From assembly GCF_003663825.1 (NCBI RefSeq), contig NZ_RCCC01000001.1:3356501-3420500 (forward strand): 64,000 nt of DNA, written 5' to 3'. Shown here piece by piece: positions 9,097 through 17,539 of the stretch. This stretch comes from Acidovorax sp. 106 (lineage in GTDB: Bacteria > Pseudomonadota > Gammaproteobacteria > Burkholderiales > Burkholderiaceae_C). The notes beneath the pieces are model-generated. The model ran no database searches. It was given only the letters and a program-made list of their open reading frames with translations, and was not told the origin of the DNA. Made by a program: the position numbers and the translations under genes. Every line of letters starts with the position of its first letter. The first letter of the stretch is position 1.

Positions 9097-10305
9097 ATGA
9101 AACACAGTCTCTGTGCCTTGCTGCTGACCTTGGGTGCCTTCGCTGCGCAAGCCCAGACGCCCGCCGGGCCGACCGCCTCGGGCACCGTGGGCCAGGCACC
9201 TGCTGCCGCTGCGGTGGCAGGCGTGCAAGGCCAAAACATTTTTGAAGTGAAGCCCGACGCCAGCGCCGAGCTCGGCTATGCCGAGCAAACCAACGGTGAG
9301 CGCATGAAGGTGCAGCCCGGCAACAACGCGCCCATGTGGCGCCAGGTGGGGCAGGGCGTGACGGGCTACAGCAGCCTGCCCAAGGCCCAGGCCCCCGAGG
9401 CGGGCAACCTGATCCAGCCCTTTGTGCAGTACCCCGGCTCGCGCTTTACCAATGCGGGCGAGGCTTGGCGTGAGGTGCGCAACCAATGGATCATTCCGTA
9501 CGGTGCGGCGCTGTTCGCCATCGTGCTGCTGGCCTTGGGCATCTTCTACTTCGCCAAAGGCCCCATGGGCCACGACCACCCGGACACGGGCACCAAAGGC
9601 ATTGAGCGGTTCACGCCGTTTGAACGCGCAGCCCACTGGGCCAATGCGTTTGCGTTCATTGCACTGGCGGTCTCTGGCATCGTCATGGCGTTTGGCAAGT
9701 TCTTCCTGTTGCCTGTGTTGGGCAGCACGCTGTTTGGCTGGCTGACCTATGCGCTCAAGAACGTGCACAACTTCATGGGCCCGTTGTTTGCCGTGTCTCT
9801 GGCCGTCATCGTGCTCACGTTCATCAAGGACAACATCGCCAACCGCGCCGACTTTGTGTGGCTGGCCAAGGGCGGTGGCATGCTGGGTGGTGGCGATGGC
9901 CACGAGGTGCCTTCGCACCGCTTCAATGCGGGTGAGAAGGGCCTGTTCTGGTGGGGCATCACCATCCCTGGCATCTTTGTGGTGGCCACGGGCTTGGTGC
10001 TCGACAAGCTCATCCCCGGCTTTGGCGATGTGCGCGGCGACATGCAAATCGCCCACATGATCCACGCGACCTTGGCGATCTGGATGATGGCGCTGATTTG
10101 CGGCCATATCTACATGGGCACCGTGGGTATGAAGGGTGCCTACAAGGCCATGAAGACCGGCTATGTGAGCGACGCCTGGGCCAAGGAGCACCACGAGTTG
10201 TGGTACGACGACGTTCAGGCCGGCAAGATCCCACGGCAACGCAGTGCAGCCCCCCAGGCGGGTGCTGCCGCAACGCCATCTGCGGGCCAACCCGCACAGG
10301 TATGA
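9097..10305 (+). CDS. fdhC: Formate dehydrogenase cytochrome b556 (gamma) subunit
   Basis: This membrane subunit carries haem b and reduces quinone with electrons from FdhB. The 402-aa protein has a cleavable signal (MKHSLCALLLTLGAFAAQAQ), an unusually long soluble segment to about residue 125, then transmembrane helices near residues 130-150, 185-205, 220-250, 285-305 and 325-345. Candidate haem histidines sit in PFERAAHWANAF, LKNVHNFMGP and MIHATLAIW, as in the FdnI/FdoI family. The N-terminal soluble extension is typical of the betaproteobacterial form, whereas E. coli FdnI is only about 217 aa. The C-terminus is Ala/Pro-rich. Confidence 0.93.
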   Translation: MKHSLCALLLTLGAFAAQAQTPAGPTASGTVGQAPAAAAVAGVQGQNIFEVKPDASAELGYAEQTNGERMKVQPGNNAPMWRQVGQGVTGYSSLPKAQAPEAGNLIQPFVQYPGSRFTNAGEAWREVRNQWIIPYGAALFAIVLLALGIFYFAKGPMGHDHPDTGTKGIERFTPFERAAHWANAFAFIALAVSGIVMAFGKFFLLPVLGSTLFGWLTYALKNVHNFMGPLFAVSLAVIVLTFIKDNIANRADFVWLAKGGGMLGGGDGHEVPSHRFNAGEKGLFWWGITIPGIFVVATGLVLDKLIPGFGDVRGDMQIAHMIHATLAIWMMALICGHIYMGTVGMKGAYKAMKTGYVSDAWAKEHHELWYDDVQAGKIPRQRSAAPQAGAAATPSAGQPAQV

Positions 10306-10316
10306 GGCAACGCACC

Positions 10317-10703
10317 ATGACGCATTTTTTCCGACCCTCCGTGCTCGCAACCTTGGCATTGGGCCTGAGCGCACTGTGCTCTGTGGCCTCGGCCAAGCTG
10401 CCAGCCCCCAGCCCTGAAGCCGCAGAAAAAGCCGCCGAAGCCGCTGCCAAGGCCGCTTGGGCAGGCAAGGTAGACAACTACAAGCTGTGCCAGTCACAAG
10501 ACCGTGTAGCAGCGCACTACCGCAAGTCCAACAAGGACGCCAAACCGGCTGCGGCAGTGCCTGCCTGTGCCGAACCAGGGCCTTTTGCCTACACCCCACC
10601 TGCAGCCAAGCCGCAAGAGGCGGCCGGTGCCCATTCGCCACCCGGCACGGCCAGCAGCCCGCCTAGCACGAACACGCCAGCGGCCTCGGCGCCCAAGTCT
10701 TAA
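10317..10703 (+). CDS. Small exported protein at the end of the formate dehydrogenase operon
   Basis: This 128-aa product has a signal peptide (MTHFFRPSVLATLALGLSALCSVASA) followed by an alanine-rich helical segment (EAAEKAAEAAAKAAWAG), a short conserved-looking part with two cysteines (YKLCQSQDRVAAHYRK and VPACAEPGPF) and a Pro/Ser-rich tail. I chose ATG 10317; ATG 10302, overlapping the previous stop, is also possible but places charged residues before the signal. Small proteins of this type trail formate dehydrogenase genes in related bacteria; no function is known to me. It is the last gene before the terminator at 10850. Confidence 0.72.
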   Translation: MTHFFRPSVLATLALGLSALCSVASAKLPAPSPEAAEKAAEAAAKAAWAGKVDNYKLCQSQDRVAAHYRKSNKDAKPAAAVPACAEPGPFAYTPPAAKPQEAAGAHSPPGTASSPPSTNTPAASAPKS

Positions 10704-10713
10704 GAGCAGCTAA

Positions 10714-10805
10714 CAAAACTCTTCTGGCTTCGTTGCCGCGTCTTGTCGTACTACGCGTACTGCCTGCGACGCAGCGCCTAGCCACAACCGCTACGCTGAG
10801 TTTTG
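10714..10805. repeat. Imperfect palindromic intergenic element
   Basis: The 92 bases are bounded by CAAAACTC (10714-10721) and its exact inverse GAGTTTTG (10798-10805). Inside, the flanks are also roughly complementary (GGCTTCG...GCGTC against GACGCAGCGCCTAGCC), and the centre contains GTACTACGCGTAC. The overall form is that of a long bulged hairpin of the REP/BIME kind. It lies between the last formate dehydrogenase gene and the terminator. I believe similar sequences recur in related genomes, but this is from memory and only one copy is in the window. Confidence 0.6.
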
Positions 10806-10849
10806 TGAGCCGCTCTCACTCTGAAGGGGTCTTTACCCCTGACTTCCCC

Positions 10850-10882
10850 AAGCCGCAAGCGCACTTCGCTTGCGGCTTTTTT
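10850..10882 (+). terminator. Strong Rho-independent terminator of the formate dehydrogenase operon
   Basis: A perfect 12-bp stem (AAGCCGCAAGCG at 10850-10861 and its complement at 10867-10878) with a 5-base loop CACTT is followed directly by a T run. A second small hairpin (AGGGGT-cttt-ACCCCT, 10825-10840) lies just upstream. The terminator ends only 18 bases before the start of the second fdhD-like gene, so that gene needs its own promoter or depends on read-through. Confidence 0.85.
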
Positions 10883-10899
10883 GCGTGTACCCTGCCGCC

Positions 10900-11829
10900 A
10901 TGACCGCTGCCATGCCCCACCCCGTTCCTGGTTCTACCCTGGCCTTGCCGCACTTGACCCAGGCGCAGGCACCGCTGACGCATGCGGTGGAGGTGATCAA
11001 TGAACGGGGCGAGACCGAGGCCGTGCACATCCCCGCTGAGCGGCCCCTGACCGTGTATGTGGATCGGCGTGAACTCGTCACCCTGATGACGCTGGGTGCC
11101 CACCCCGAGCTGCTGGTGCTGGGCTACCTGCGCAACCAGCGGTTGGTGGAGTCGGTGTTTGACATCGAGTCCATCACCGTGGACTGGGACGTGAATGCCG
11201 CCGCCGTGCGCACGCGCCACGGCATTGCCCGCATTGAAGAGCGCACCGCCAGCAAGGTGGTGACCACAGGCTGCGGCCAGGGCAGCGTGTTTGGTGGATT
11301 GATGGACGAGGTGGACCGCATTGAACTGCCCGAAGCCCAGTTGACCCAATCGCAGCTGTACGGCTTGGTCAACGCCATTCGCCTGAAAGAGACGACCTAC
11401 AAGTCTGCGGGCTCGGTGCACGGCTGCGCTCTGTTCCGGGGCGATGCCATGCTGACCTTTGTGGAAGACGTGGGCCGCCACAACGCCATCGACACCATTG
11501 CAGGCTGGATGTGGATGAACCCGGAACCGAAGTCCCTGGACGGCAGCGATGCCATCGATCTGGAAGAGGGGCAGGGCGGTGCGGCCCCCTTTCAGCCCAT
11601 GGCCGGGGCCGACAAGGTGTTCTACACCACCGGGCGATTGACCAGTGAGATGGTCATCAAGTCTGCCCAGATGGGGGTGCCCATCGTCGTCTCGCGCAGC
11701 GGCATGACGCAAATGGGCCACGCCGTGGCGCAGCAGCTGGGGCTGTGCGCCATTGGCCGGGCGACCAACCGGCGTTTTGTTTGCTACACGGGCGTACACC
11801 GGCTGGTGTTGCAGCCTGGGTTGGCCTGA
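10900..11829 (+). CDS. fdhD: FdhD family protein, second paralogue
   Basis: This 309-aa protein aligns to FdhD in its C-terminal core (SAGSVHGCALFRGDAMLTFVEDVGRHNAIDTIAGW) and in the loop TTGCGQGSV near residue 123, but the loop has a single cysteine where copy 1 has the CGVC pair. It also has an insert of about 35 residues after the VGRHNAID block (NPEPKSLDGSDAIDLEEGQ). ATG 10900 is preferred because the longer frame starts inside the terminator stem. It may serve a different molybdoenzyme or have a different sulfur-transfer mechanism; that is inference. The gene follows the terminator at 10850 and is separated from the next gene by a stem-loop repeat. Confidence 0.85.
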   Translation: MTAAMPHPVPGSTLALPHLTQAQAPLTHAVEVINERGETEAVHIPAERPLTVYVDRRELVTLMTLGAHPELLVLGYLRNQRLVESVFDIESITVDWDVNAAAVRTRHGIARIEERTASKVVTTGCGQGSVFGGLMDEVDRIELPEAQLTQSQLYGLVNAIRLKETTYKSAGSVHGCALFRGDAMLTFVEDVGRHNAIDTIAGWMWMNPEPKSLDGSDAIDLEEGQGGAAPFQPMAGADKVFYTTGRLTSEMVIKSAQMGVPIVVSRSGMTQMGHAVAQQLGLCAIGRATNRRFVCYTGVHRLVLQPGLA

Positions 11830-11861
11830 GCGTGGCGCTGGCCTCCTTGTTGAATGCATGG

Positions 11862-11912
11862 TTGCTATTAAAAACGTAGCTGCTAGCGCTTGTTGAATAA
11901 GCGCTAGGTGCC
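11862..11912 (+). repeat. Stem-loop repeat family A, copy 1
   Basis: This is the first copy of a roughly 50-base repeat whose core is GCTGCTAGCGCTT-loop-AAGCGCTAG followed by GGTGCC, preceded by TTGCTATTAAAAA. The stem is conserved and the loop differs from the other copies (16159, 21133, 25163, 26156, 40612, 46979, 62518). It lies between the second fdhD gene and the C13 peptidase gene. Confidence 0.85.
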
Positions 11913-11939
11913 ATTTTTATCTAATGGCATGATTGGGGC

Positions 11940-13628
11940 ATGACCGTCGAGCCACAATCCACAGAAGCCCCCGCGCCTTCCCCTGTTCCTGCCGCCTCTA
12001 CCGCTCCAGACGCCTCCTCCGCCCCCGTGGCACAGGCTGGGGCTGCGGGCGGCGCACCGCCATCCCATCCCGCCGCCGGGTCTGCTGTATCCACGCGCCT
12101 GCCCTGGTACCGCTGGGTGCTGGAGAGCCTGCGCGCCGCTGTCTTCATGGCCCCCCGCACGGGGGCGGCAGCGCCCACCCCGGCGCAGCTCATCAGTGCC
12201 ATGGTGGTGAGCTGGGGCTTGGTGGTGCTGGGCGAATGGTGGGCTGCCGTGGCCGTGGGGCCGGTGGAATTCAATGCCCAGGCGTGGCTGGGCCAGCATT
12301 GGTTGTCGTTGGCATTGCTGGGCGCGGCCTGGTGGGCCATGTGGCCGGTGCAGAAACAGGCGCCTGGACCGGCTGGGGCGCTGGCAGGTGGTGTGCCTGC
12401 CTGGCTGCTGTTGAGTAGCTTGGCTGTGCTGCCGTGGGTGATTCCTTTGCTCTTGATTCCTGCGAGCGACGAGGCCAGTGCTGGCATGCCTGCCTGGCAA
12501 GACCGTTTGGCCTGGACGCTGCCCGAGCTGCTGCTGGGGCTGTCTGCCATTGCCGTCATCTTGTGTTCGTATGCCGTTTTGGTGCGGCTCACGGCGCGTT
12601 TCGTGCGGTCGCGCTGGCGCACTGCGGTGTTTGCGCTGTGCCTGGTGGCGGGCACGGCCGTGCAATTGGGCTTGGGGGTGGAGCCCACCTGGAAGCCCGT
12701 GGTGGATGCGCAGGCAGCGGCCGATGCGGCCGACGCCGAAGGGCAAGACCCGCAACCCGCAGGCGTGCCTCTGTCGCAATCGGTGTTTGAGGGCCAGCAG
12801 CTCATGCTGGAGGCCTACACCCAAGACCTCACCCCCGAGCGCCCCGGCGTGGTGGATGTGTACGGCCTGGTATTTGCCCCCTATGCGGGCGAAGAGGTGT
12901 TTCGCCGCGAAAGCACTATGGTGAGCGACCTGCTGCAAGACCGTTTTGACGCCGATGGCCGGGTACTGCACCTGCTCAACCATGCCGAGACGGCCGACAC
13001 CCACCTGTGGGCCACGCCAGAGAACCTGCGCAGCGCCGTGGACGCTTTGGCCGTCACTATGGACCGCGAGCAGGACGTGCTTGTGGTCTACATGACCTCG
13101 CACGGTGCGCGCAACCACCAACTCGCTGCCGCCCACCCGCCCTTGCAGGTGGACCCGATGACGCCTGAGTTGCTGCGCCACATGCTGGACGACGCGGGCG
13201 TTCGCCACCGCGTGATTGCCATCTCGGCCTGCTATTCCGGCGGCTGGGTTGATACGCTGGCCACCCCGTCCACGCTCATCATGACGGCCGCAGACGCCAC
13301 GCACACCTCCTACGGCTGCGGCACGCGCTCTGAGCTGACCTTCTTTGGACGTGCGGTGTTCGACGAGCAACTGCGCAGCACTTACTCCTTCACCGAGGCC
13401 TTCCAAAAAGCCGTTCCCATCATCGCCCAGCGCGAGGTGGAGGCGGGCAAGGCCGATGGCTTCTCCAACCCGCAGATGCGTGTGGGGGCCGAGATTGACC
13501 CCGTGCTCAAAGCCCTGGCCCAGCGCCTGGCGTCTGAGGCGGCCATGCCTGCGCCCATGCAGCGGCCCGGTGGCAAAGGCCTGGTCGCGCAAACCCCTAT
13601 GGCGCACCGCGCCGTGCAATTGCGCTAA
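11940..13628 (+). CDS. Membrane-anchored C13 (legumain/caspase-like) family peptidase
   Basis: This 562-aa protein has an Ala/Pro-rich N-terminus, about four transmembrane helices between residues 75 and 245, and a C-terminal domain of the peptidase C13 family. The catalytic dyad is visible: His388 in YMTSHGAR and Cys431 in ISACYSGGW, each after a run of hydrophobic residues as clan CD requires. The topology places the protease domain on one side of the inner membrane; legumain-like bacterial proteins of this type are not well characterised. It begins 28 bases after a repeat, and the FtsX-type permease gene starts 11 bases after its stop, so the two are probably cotranscribed. Confidence 0.85.
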   Translation: MTVEPQSTEAPAPSPVPAASTAPDASSAPVAQAGAAGGAPPSHPAAGSAVSTRLPWYRWVLESLRAAVFMAPRTGAAAPTPAQLISAMVVSWGLVVLGEWWAAVAVGPVEFNAQAWLGQHWLSLALLGAAWWAMWPVQKQAPGPAGALAGGVPAWLLLSSLAVLPWVIPLLLIPASDEASAGMPAWQDRLAWTLPELLLGLSAIAVILCSYAVLVRLTARFVRSRWRTAVFALCLVAGTAVQLGLGVEPTWKPVVDAQAAADAADAEGQDPQPAGVPLSQSVFEGQQLMLEAYTQDLTPERPGVVDVYGLVFAPYAGEEVFRRESTMVSDLLQDRFDADGRVLHLLNHAETADTHLWATPENLRSAVDALAVTMDREQDVLVVYMTSHGARNHQLAAAHPPLQVDPMTPELLRHMLDDAGVRHRVIAISACYSGGWVDTLATPSTLIMTAADATHTSYGCGTRSELTFFGRAVFDEQLRSTYSFTEAFQKAVPIIAQREVEAGKADGFSNPQMRVGAEIDPVLKALAQRLASEAAMPAPMQRPGGKGLVAQTPMAHRAVQLR

Positions 13629-13639
13629 GGTTTGCGCCC

Positions 13640-16159
13640 ATGAATCTGTCCTTCTTGCGCCTGGGTTGGCGCACCTTGCTGCGCGACCTGCGCGCGGGCG
13701 AGCTGCGTTTGTTGATGGTGGCCGTCACGCTGGCGGTGGCCGCGCTCACCTCGGTGGGCTTTTTTGCCGACCGCCTGCAAGGCGGCCTGCAGCGCGATGC
13801 CCTGCAACTGCTGGGCGGCGATGCCGTGGTGGCCAGCGACAACCCCACGCCCGCAGCCTTTGTGGACAAAGCCCGTGCGCTGGGCTTGCAAACTGTGGGC
13901 ACCATGGGCTTTCCCACCATGGGCCGCGCCAGCGATGCGCAAGGCGGTGCCAGCAAGCTCGTGGCCTTCAAAAGCGTAGAGGCGGGCTACCCGCTGCGCG
14001 GCACCCTCAAAGTGGCCAACGCACCGGGCGGCCCAGAGCAAACCACCCGGGACATTCCCGCCCCCGGCGACGTGTGGGTGGATGCGCCCTTGCTGGACGC
14101 GCTGGGCCTGGCCATGGGCGACAAGCTGCTGCTGGGCGATGCCCAGTTGCGCATCGCCCGCATCATCGTCATCGAGCCCGACCGGGGTGCGGGCTTCATG
14201 AGCTTTGCGCCGCGCGTCCTGCTCAACGCGGCCGATGTGCCCGCCACCGGCCTGGTGCAGCCCGCCAGCCGCATCACCTACCGCTTTGCCGTGGCGGGGG
14301 CACCCGCCGCCGTCAAGGCCTTTGCTGATTGGGCCAATGCCGAAGTCAAAAAGCCCGAGGTGCGTGCCGTGCGGGTCGAGTCGCTAGAGAGCGGCCGCCC
14401 CGAGATGCGCCAGACGCTGGACCGCGCCCAAAAGTTCTTGAACCTCGTGGCCTTGCTGGCCGCGCTGCTCTCGGCCGTGGCCGTGGCGCTGGCGGCACGC
14501 GGCTTTGCGGCCGACCACCTCGATGCCTCGGCCATGCTGCGCGTGCTGGGGCAAAGCCAGCGCACCATTGCGGGCGCCTACACCACCGAATTTGCGCTGA
14601 TCGGCCTGTTTGCCAGCGCCTTGGGCGTGGCCCTGGGCTACCTGGTGCACAACGTGTTTGTGATGCTGCTGGCCGGGCTGGTGGAATCGGCCTTGCCCGC
14701 GCCCAGCCTGTGGCCCGTGGCCTTTGGTTTGGGCATGGGGCTCACGCTGCTGTTTGCCTTTGGCCTGCCGCCCGTGCTGCAGCTGGCCCAGGTGCCGCCG
14801 CTGCGCGTCATCCGCCGCGACGTAGGCGGGCTCAAGCCTGCATCGCTGGCCGTGCTGTGCGTGGGTGTGGCGGGCTTTGCCGCGCTGCTGCTGGCCGTGA
14901 GCAGCGACCTCAAGCTGGGCCTCATCGCCGTGGGTGGCTTTGCTGGGGCCGTGGCCCTGTTTGCGGGCCTGAGCTGGGTGGCCGTGAAGCTGCTGCGCAA
15001 AAGCGTGAATGAGACCACCGCCCCGCGCTGGCTGGTGCTGGCCACACGGCAAATCTCGGCCCGCCCGGCCTATGCCGTGGTGCAAGTCAGCAGCCTGGCC
15101 GTGGGCCTGCTGGCCCTGGTGCTGCTGGTGCTGCTGCGCACCGACCTCATCAGCAGCTGGCGCCAGGCCACCCCGCCCGATGCGCCCAACCGTTTCGTCA
15201 TCAACGTGATGCCCGAGCAGGCCGACGATTTTCAGAAAACCCTGCAGACCAGCGGCGTGGCCAAGTACGACTGGTACCCCATGATCCGTGGCCGCCTGCT
15301 GGCCGTGAATGGACAACCCGTGGGGCCGGACACCTACACCGAAGACCGCGCCAAGCGCTTGGTGGACCGCGAGTTCAACCTCTCTACCGCCGTTCAGCAG
15401 CCTGACCACAACCAGATCGTGGCAGGCCGCTGGACCGACAACGAAGCCGGTGCCGTGAGCGTGGAAGAGGGCATTGCCCAGACCCTGGGCCTCAAGCTGG
15501 GCGACCGCGTGTTGTTTGACATCGGCGGCGTGCAGAACGAAGCCCGCATCACCAGCCTGCGCAAGGTGGACTGGGGCTCGATGCGCGCCAACTTCTTCGT
15601 CATGTACCCGGTGCAGCAGCTCGAAGGCGTGGCCGTGACCTATCTGGCCGCGTACCGCGCCCCTGAAACCCAGGGCTTTGACAACGCGCTGGTGCGCCAA
15701 TTCCCCAACATCACCAACGTGGACATGGCCAGCACCATCACCCAAGTGCAGCGCGTTCTCGATCAGGTCATCCGTGCGGTGGAATTTTTGTTCGCCTTCA
15801 CGCTGGCAGCGGGCTTGGTGGTGCTGTTTGCCGCCGTCACCGCCACCCGCGAAGAGCGCGCCCGCGAGTTCGCCATCATGCGCGCCGTGGGGGCCCGCGC
15901 CAGCCTGCTGCGCCAGGTGCAGCGGGCCGAGCTGTTGGGCGTGGGCCTGCTGGCGGGCTTTTTGGCCAGCACCGTGGCTGTGGCCGTGGGTTGGGCGCTG
16001 GCGCGCTACGTGTTTGACTTTGCCTGGACGGCATCGCTGTGGGTGCCACTGGTCGGCTCTTTGGCCGGTGCCGTACTGGCCCTGCTGGCCGGCTGGTGGG
16101 GTCTGCGCGATGTGCTGCGCCGCCCCGTGGTCGAGACACTGCGCCGCGCTGCCGAGTAA
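13640..16159 (+). CDS. FtsX-like ABC transporter permease (YbbP type)
   Basis: This 839-aa protein has the layout of a double FtsX permease: one N-terminal helix (LLMVAVTLAVAALTSVGFF), a large periplasmic domain to about residue 260, a first four-helix FtsX block (about 265-480), a second periplasmic domain, and a final FtsX block after about 710 containing EERAREFAIMRAVGARASLLRQV, the cytoplasmic coupling helix. This is the architecture of E. coli YbbP, whose partner is the ATPase YbbA. No ATPase gene is adjacent here, which is unusual; the partner must be elsewhere. Substrate unknown. Confidence 0.88.
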   Translation: MNLSFLRLGWRTLLRDLRAGELRLLMVAVTLAVAALTSVGFFADRLQGGLQRDALQLLGGDAVVASDNPTPAAFVDKARALGLQTVGTMGFPTMGRASDAQGGASKLVAFKSVEAGYPLRGTLKVANAPGGPEQTTRDIPAPGDVWVDAPLLDALGLAMGDKLLLGDAQLRIARIIVIEPDRGAGFMSFAPRVLLNAADVPATGLVQPASRITYRFAVAGAPAAVKAFADWANAEVKKPEVRAVRVESLESGRPEMRQTLDRAQKFLNLVALLAALLSAVAVALAARGFAADHLDASAMLRVLGQSQRTIAGAYTTEFALIGLFASALGVALGYLVHNVFVMLLAGLVESALPAPSLWPVAFGLGMGLTLLFAFGLPPVLQLAQVPPLRVIRRDVGGLKPASLAVLCVGVAGFAALLLAVSSDLKLGLIAVGGFAGAVALFAGLSWVAVKLLRKSVNETTAPRWLVLATRQISARPAYAVVQVSSLAVGLLALVLLVLLRTDLISSWRQATPPDAPNRFVINVMPEQADDFQKTLQTSGVAKYDWYPMIRGRLLAVNGQPVGPDTYTEDRAKRLVDREFNLSTAVQQPDHNQIVAGRWTDNEAGAVSVEEGIAQTLGLKLGDRVLFDIGGVQNEARITSLRKVDWGSMRANFFVMYPVQQLEGVAVTYLAAYRAPETQGFDNALVRQFPNITNVDMASTITQVQRVLDQVIRAVEFLFAFTLAAGLVVLFAAVTATREERAREFAIMRAVGARASLLRQVQRAELLGVGLLAGFLASTVAVAVGWALARYVFDFAWTASLWVPLVGSLAGAVLALLAGWWGLRDVLRRPVVETLRRAAE

Positions 16160-16210
16160 TTGCTATAAAAAGTAGAGCTGCTAGCGCTTGTTTATCAAGC
16201 GCTAGAGGCC
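16159..16210 (+). repeat. Stem-loop repeat family A, copy 2
   Basis: This copy has the cleanest stem: CTAGCGCTTG-tttat-CAAGCGCTAG, followed by AGGCC and preceded by ATTGCTATAAAAAG. It starts at the last base of the permease stop codon and ends 6 bases before the ATG of the haemoglobin gene, so it fills the whole intergenic space and may affect expression of both genes. Confidence 0.88.
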
Positions 16211-16216
16211 CATTTG

Positions 16217-16633
16217 ATGATGAATAACGAGAACCCAACCACCCCCGCCACGCCAGCCACGCCCTTTGAATGGATCGGGGGCGAGGCCCGCGTGCAGGCC
16301 CTGACCGACCGCTTCTACGACCTGATGGACCTGGAGAGTGCCTACACCGAACTGCGCGCAGCCCACGGTCCCGATTTGGACAATGCCCGGCAAAGGCTCT
16401 TTTGGTTTCTGTGCGGCTGGCTGGGCGGCCCCTCGTACTACACCGACCAGTTCGGCCACCCACGCCTGCGTGCGCGGCACATGCCGTTTTCCATCGGCAT
16501 CAAAGAGCGCGACCAGTGGGTGGCCTGCATGGACCAGGCCATGGGCGAGACGGGCGTGCCCGACGACCTGCGCGCGCGCCTGCGCGAGAGCTTCATGGGC
16601 ACGGCCGACTGGATGCGCAACAAGGGCGTGTAG
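16217..16633 (+). CDS. Group II truncated haemoglobin
   Basis: This 138-aa protein belongs to the group II (TrHbO-like) truncated globins, oxygen- or peroxide-reactive haem proteins of the cytoplasm. Seen are FEWIGGEARVQALTDRFYDLMD near the N-terminus, the CD-loop segment LDNARQRLFWFLCGWLGGPSYY (helix E region), the proximal histidine in HPRLRARHMPFSIG near residue 90, and the conserved WVACMDQAM. A start at ATG 16217 or 16220 is equally possible. A repeat immediately upstream occupies the position where a ribosome site would be expected. Confidence 0.92.
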   Translation: MMNNENPTTPATPATPFEWIGGEARVQALTDRFYDLMDLESAYTELRAAHGPDLDNARQRLFWFLCGWLGGPSYYTDQFGHPRLRARHMPFSIGIKERDQWVACMDQAMGETGVPDDLRARLRESFMGTADWMRNKGV

Positions 16634-16755
16634 GGAAGGGGTGGTGCTGGCTGCACCGCGCCAAACACCCACCACCCATAGGCCCATGCGGGTGTTTTGA
16701 GGGGGCCTCTTTGCACAATGGCCCGGTCATTGTTGTCAGAGATCACACACTACCC

Positions 16756-17346
16756 ATGAAGACACCTTCCCGCTCATCTGCCGCTATTGCTGCCCTGGCC
16801 GTGGCCGCTTTGCTGGCGCCGCACCTTGCCCACGCCAAGCGGCTGGGTGGTAGCAAAGCTGCGCAGCCCACCCGCAGCGCCCCGGCGCCTGCAGCCCCGG
16901 CTGCGACGAAGGCTGCCAGCCCCGCTGCACCTGCAGCCACCAATCCTGCACCCGCAGCGACCACCCCGGCCACGGCAGCCAACACCCCAGCCACTGGCGC
17001 ACCGTCGGCCGCACCCGCTGCGGCACCGGCAGCAGCGCCCAGCATGATGGGCACCATGGGGGCCGTCGCTGTGGGTGCCGTGGCAGGCACCATGGCAGGC
17101 AATGCCTTGGCCAGTGCCACTGCGCCATCCGACAAGGAAAAGAAGGCCAAGGAAGCCGAGGCAGCCGACAAAGAGGCGGCGGATTTGCAACGCAAAACCG
17201 ACGAAGCCAAAGCCCGCGCCGAGGCCGCACGCAAAGCCAACAAGCCCAAAGACGCGGAAGCTGCGGACAAGGAAGCCGCAGAGTTGCAGCGCAAGGCCAC
17301 CGAGGCCAAAGCCAAGGCGGACGCTGCCCGCGCTGCTGCCAAGTAA
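16756..17346 (+). CDS. Exported Ala/Pro-rich protein with tandem coiled-coil repeat
   Basis: This 196-aa protein has a signal peptide (AAIAALAVAALLAPHLAHA), a long Ala/Pro/Thr-rich region (about residues 35-95), a glycine-rich hydrophobic stretch (MMGTMGAVAVGAVAGTMAGNALA) that could be a membrane segment or glycine-zipper, and two tandem copies of a charged helical unit of about 30 residues (AADKEAADLQRKTDEAKARA and AADKEAAELQRKATEAKAKA). It looks like a periplasmic coiled-coil or envelope-spacer protein, but I do not recognise a family. The low-complexity composition makes homology calls unreliable. Confidence 0.7.
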   Translation: MKTPSRSSAAIAALAVAALLAPHLAHAKRLGGSKAAQPTRSAPAPAAPAATKAASPAAPAATNPAPAATTPATAANTPATGAPSAAPAAAPAAAPSMMGTMGAVAVGAVAGTMAGNALASATAPSDKEKKAKEAEAADKEAADLQRKTDEAKARAEAARKANKPKDAEAADKEAAELQRKATEAKAKADAARAAAK

Positions 17347-17539
17347 TGCCGATGAAGCCCCGCTCCTGCATGGCGGGGGGGAATAGGGCGGGGCGCTGAG
17401 GGGCTGGCAGCTGGATTAGGGTGGGTTGGGGTTACGTGGTCGCTCAAAAAGCGAACCAGGCCACCCAGTCGATGTGGCGCATTTGGGTTGAGGGGTGCTC
17501 GCTTTGCCTGGGCTTCAGTGGCCTCGCGCTACCCTCACT

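Noticed and set aside
16900..17050. CRISPR-like or satellite repeat in the Ala/Pro-rich gene
   Set aside because: The repetition is codon-level low complexity without equal-length spacers or palindromic repeats. No CRISPR array was seen in the window.
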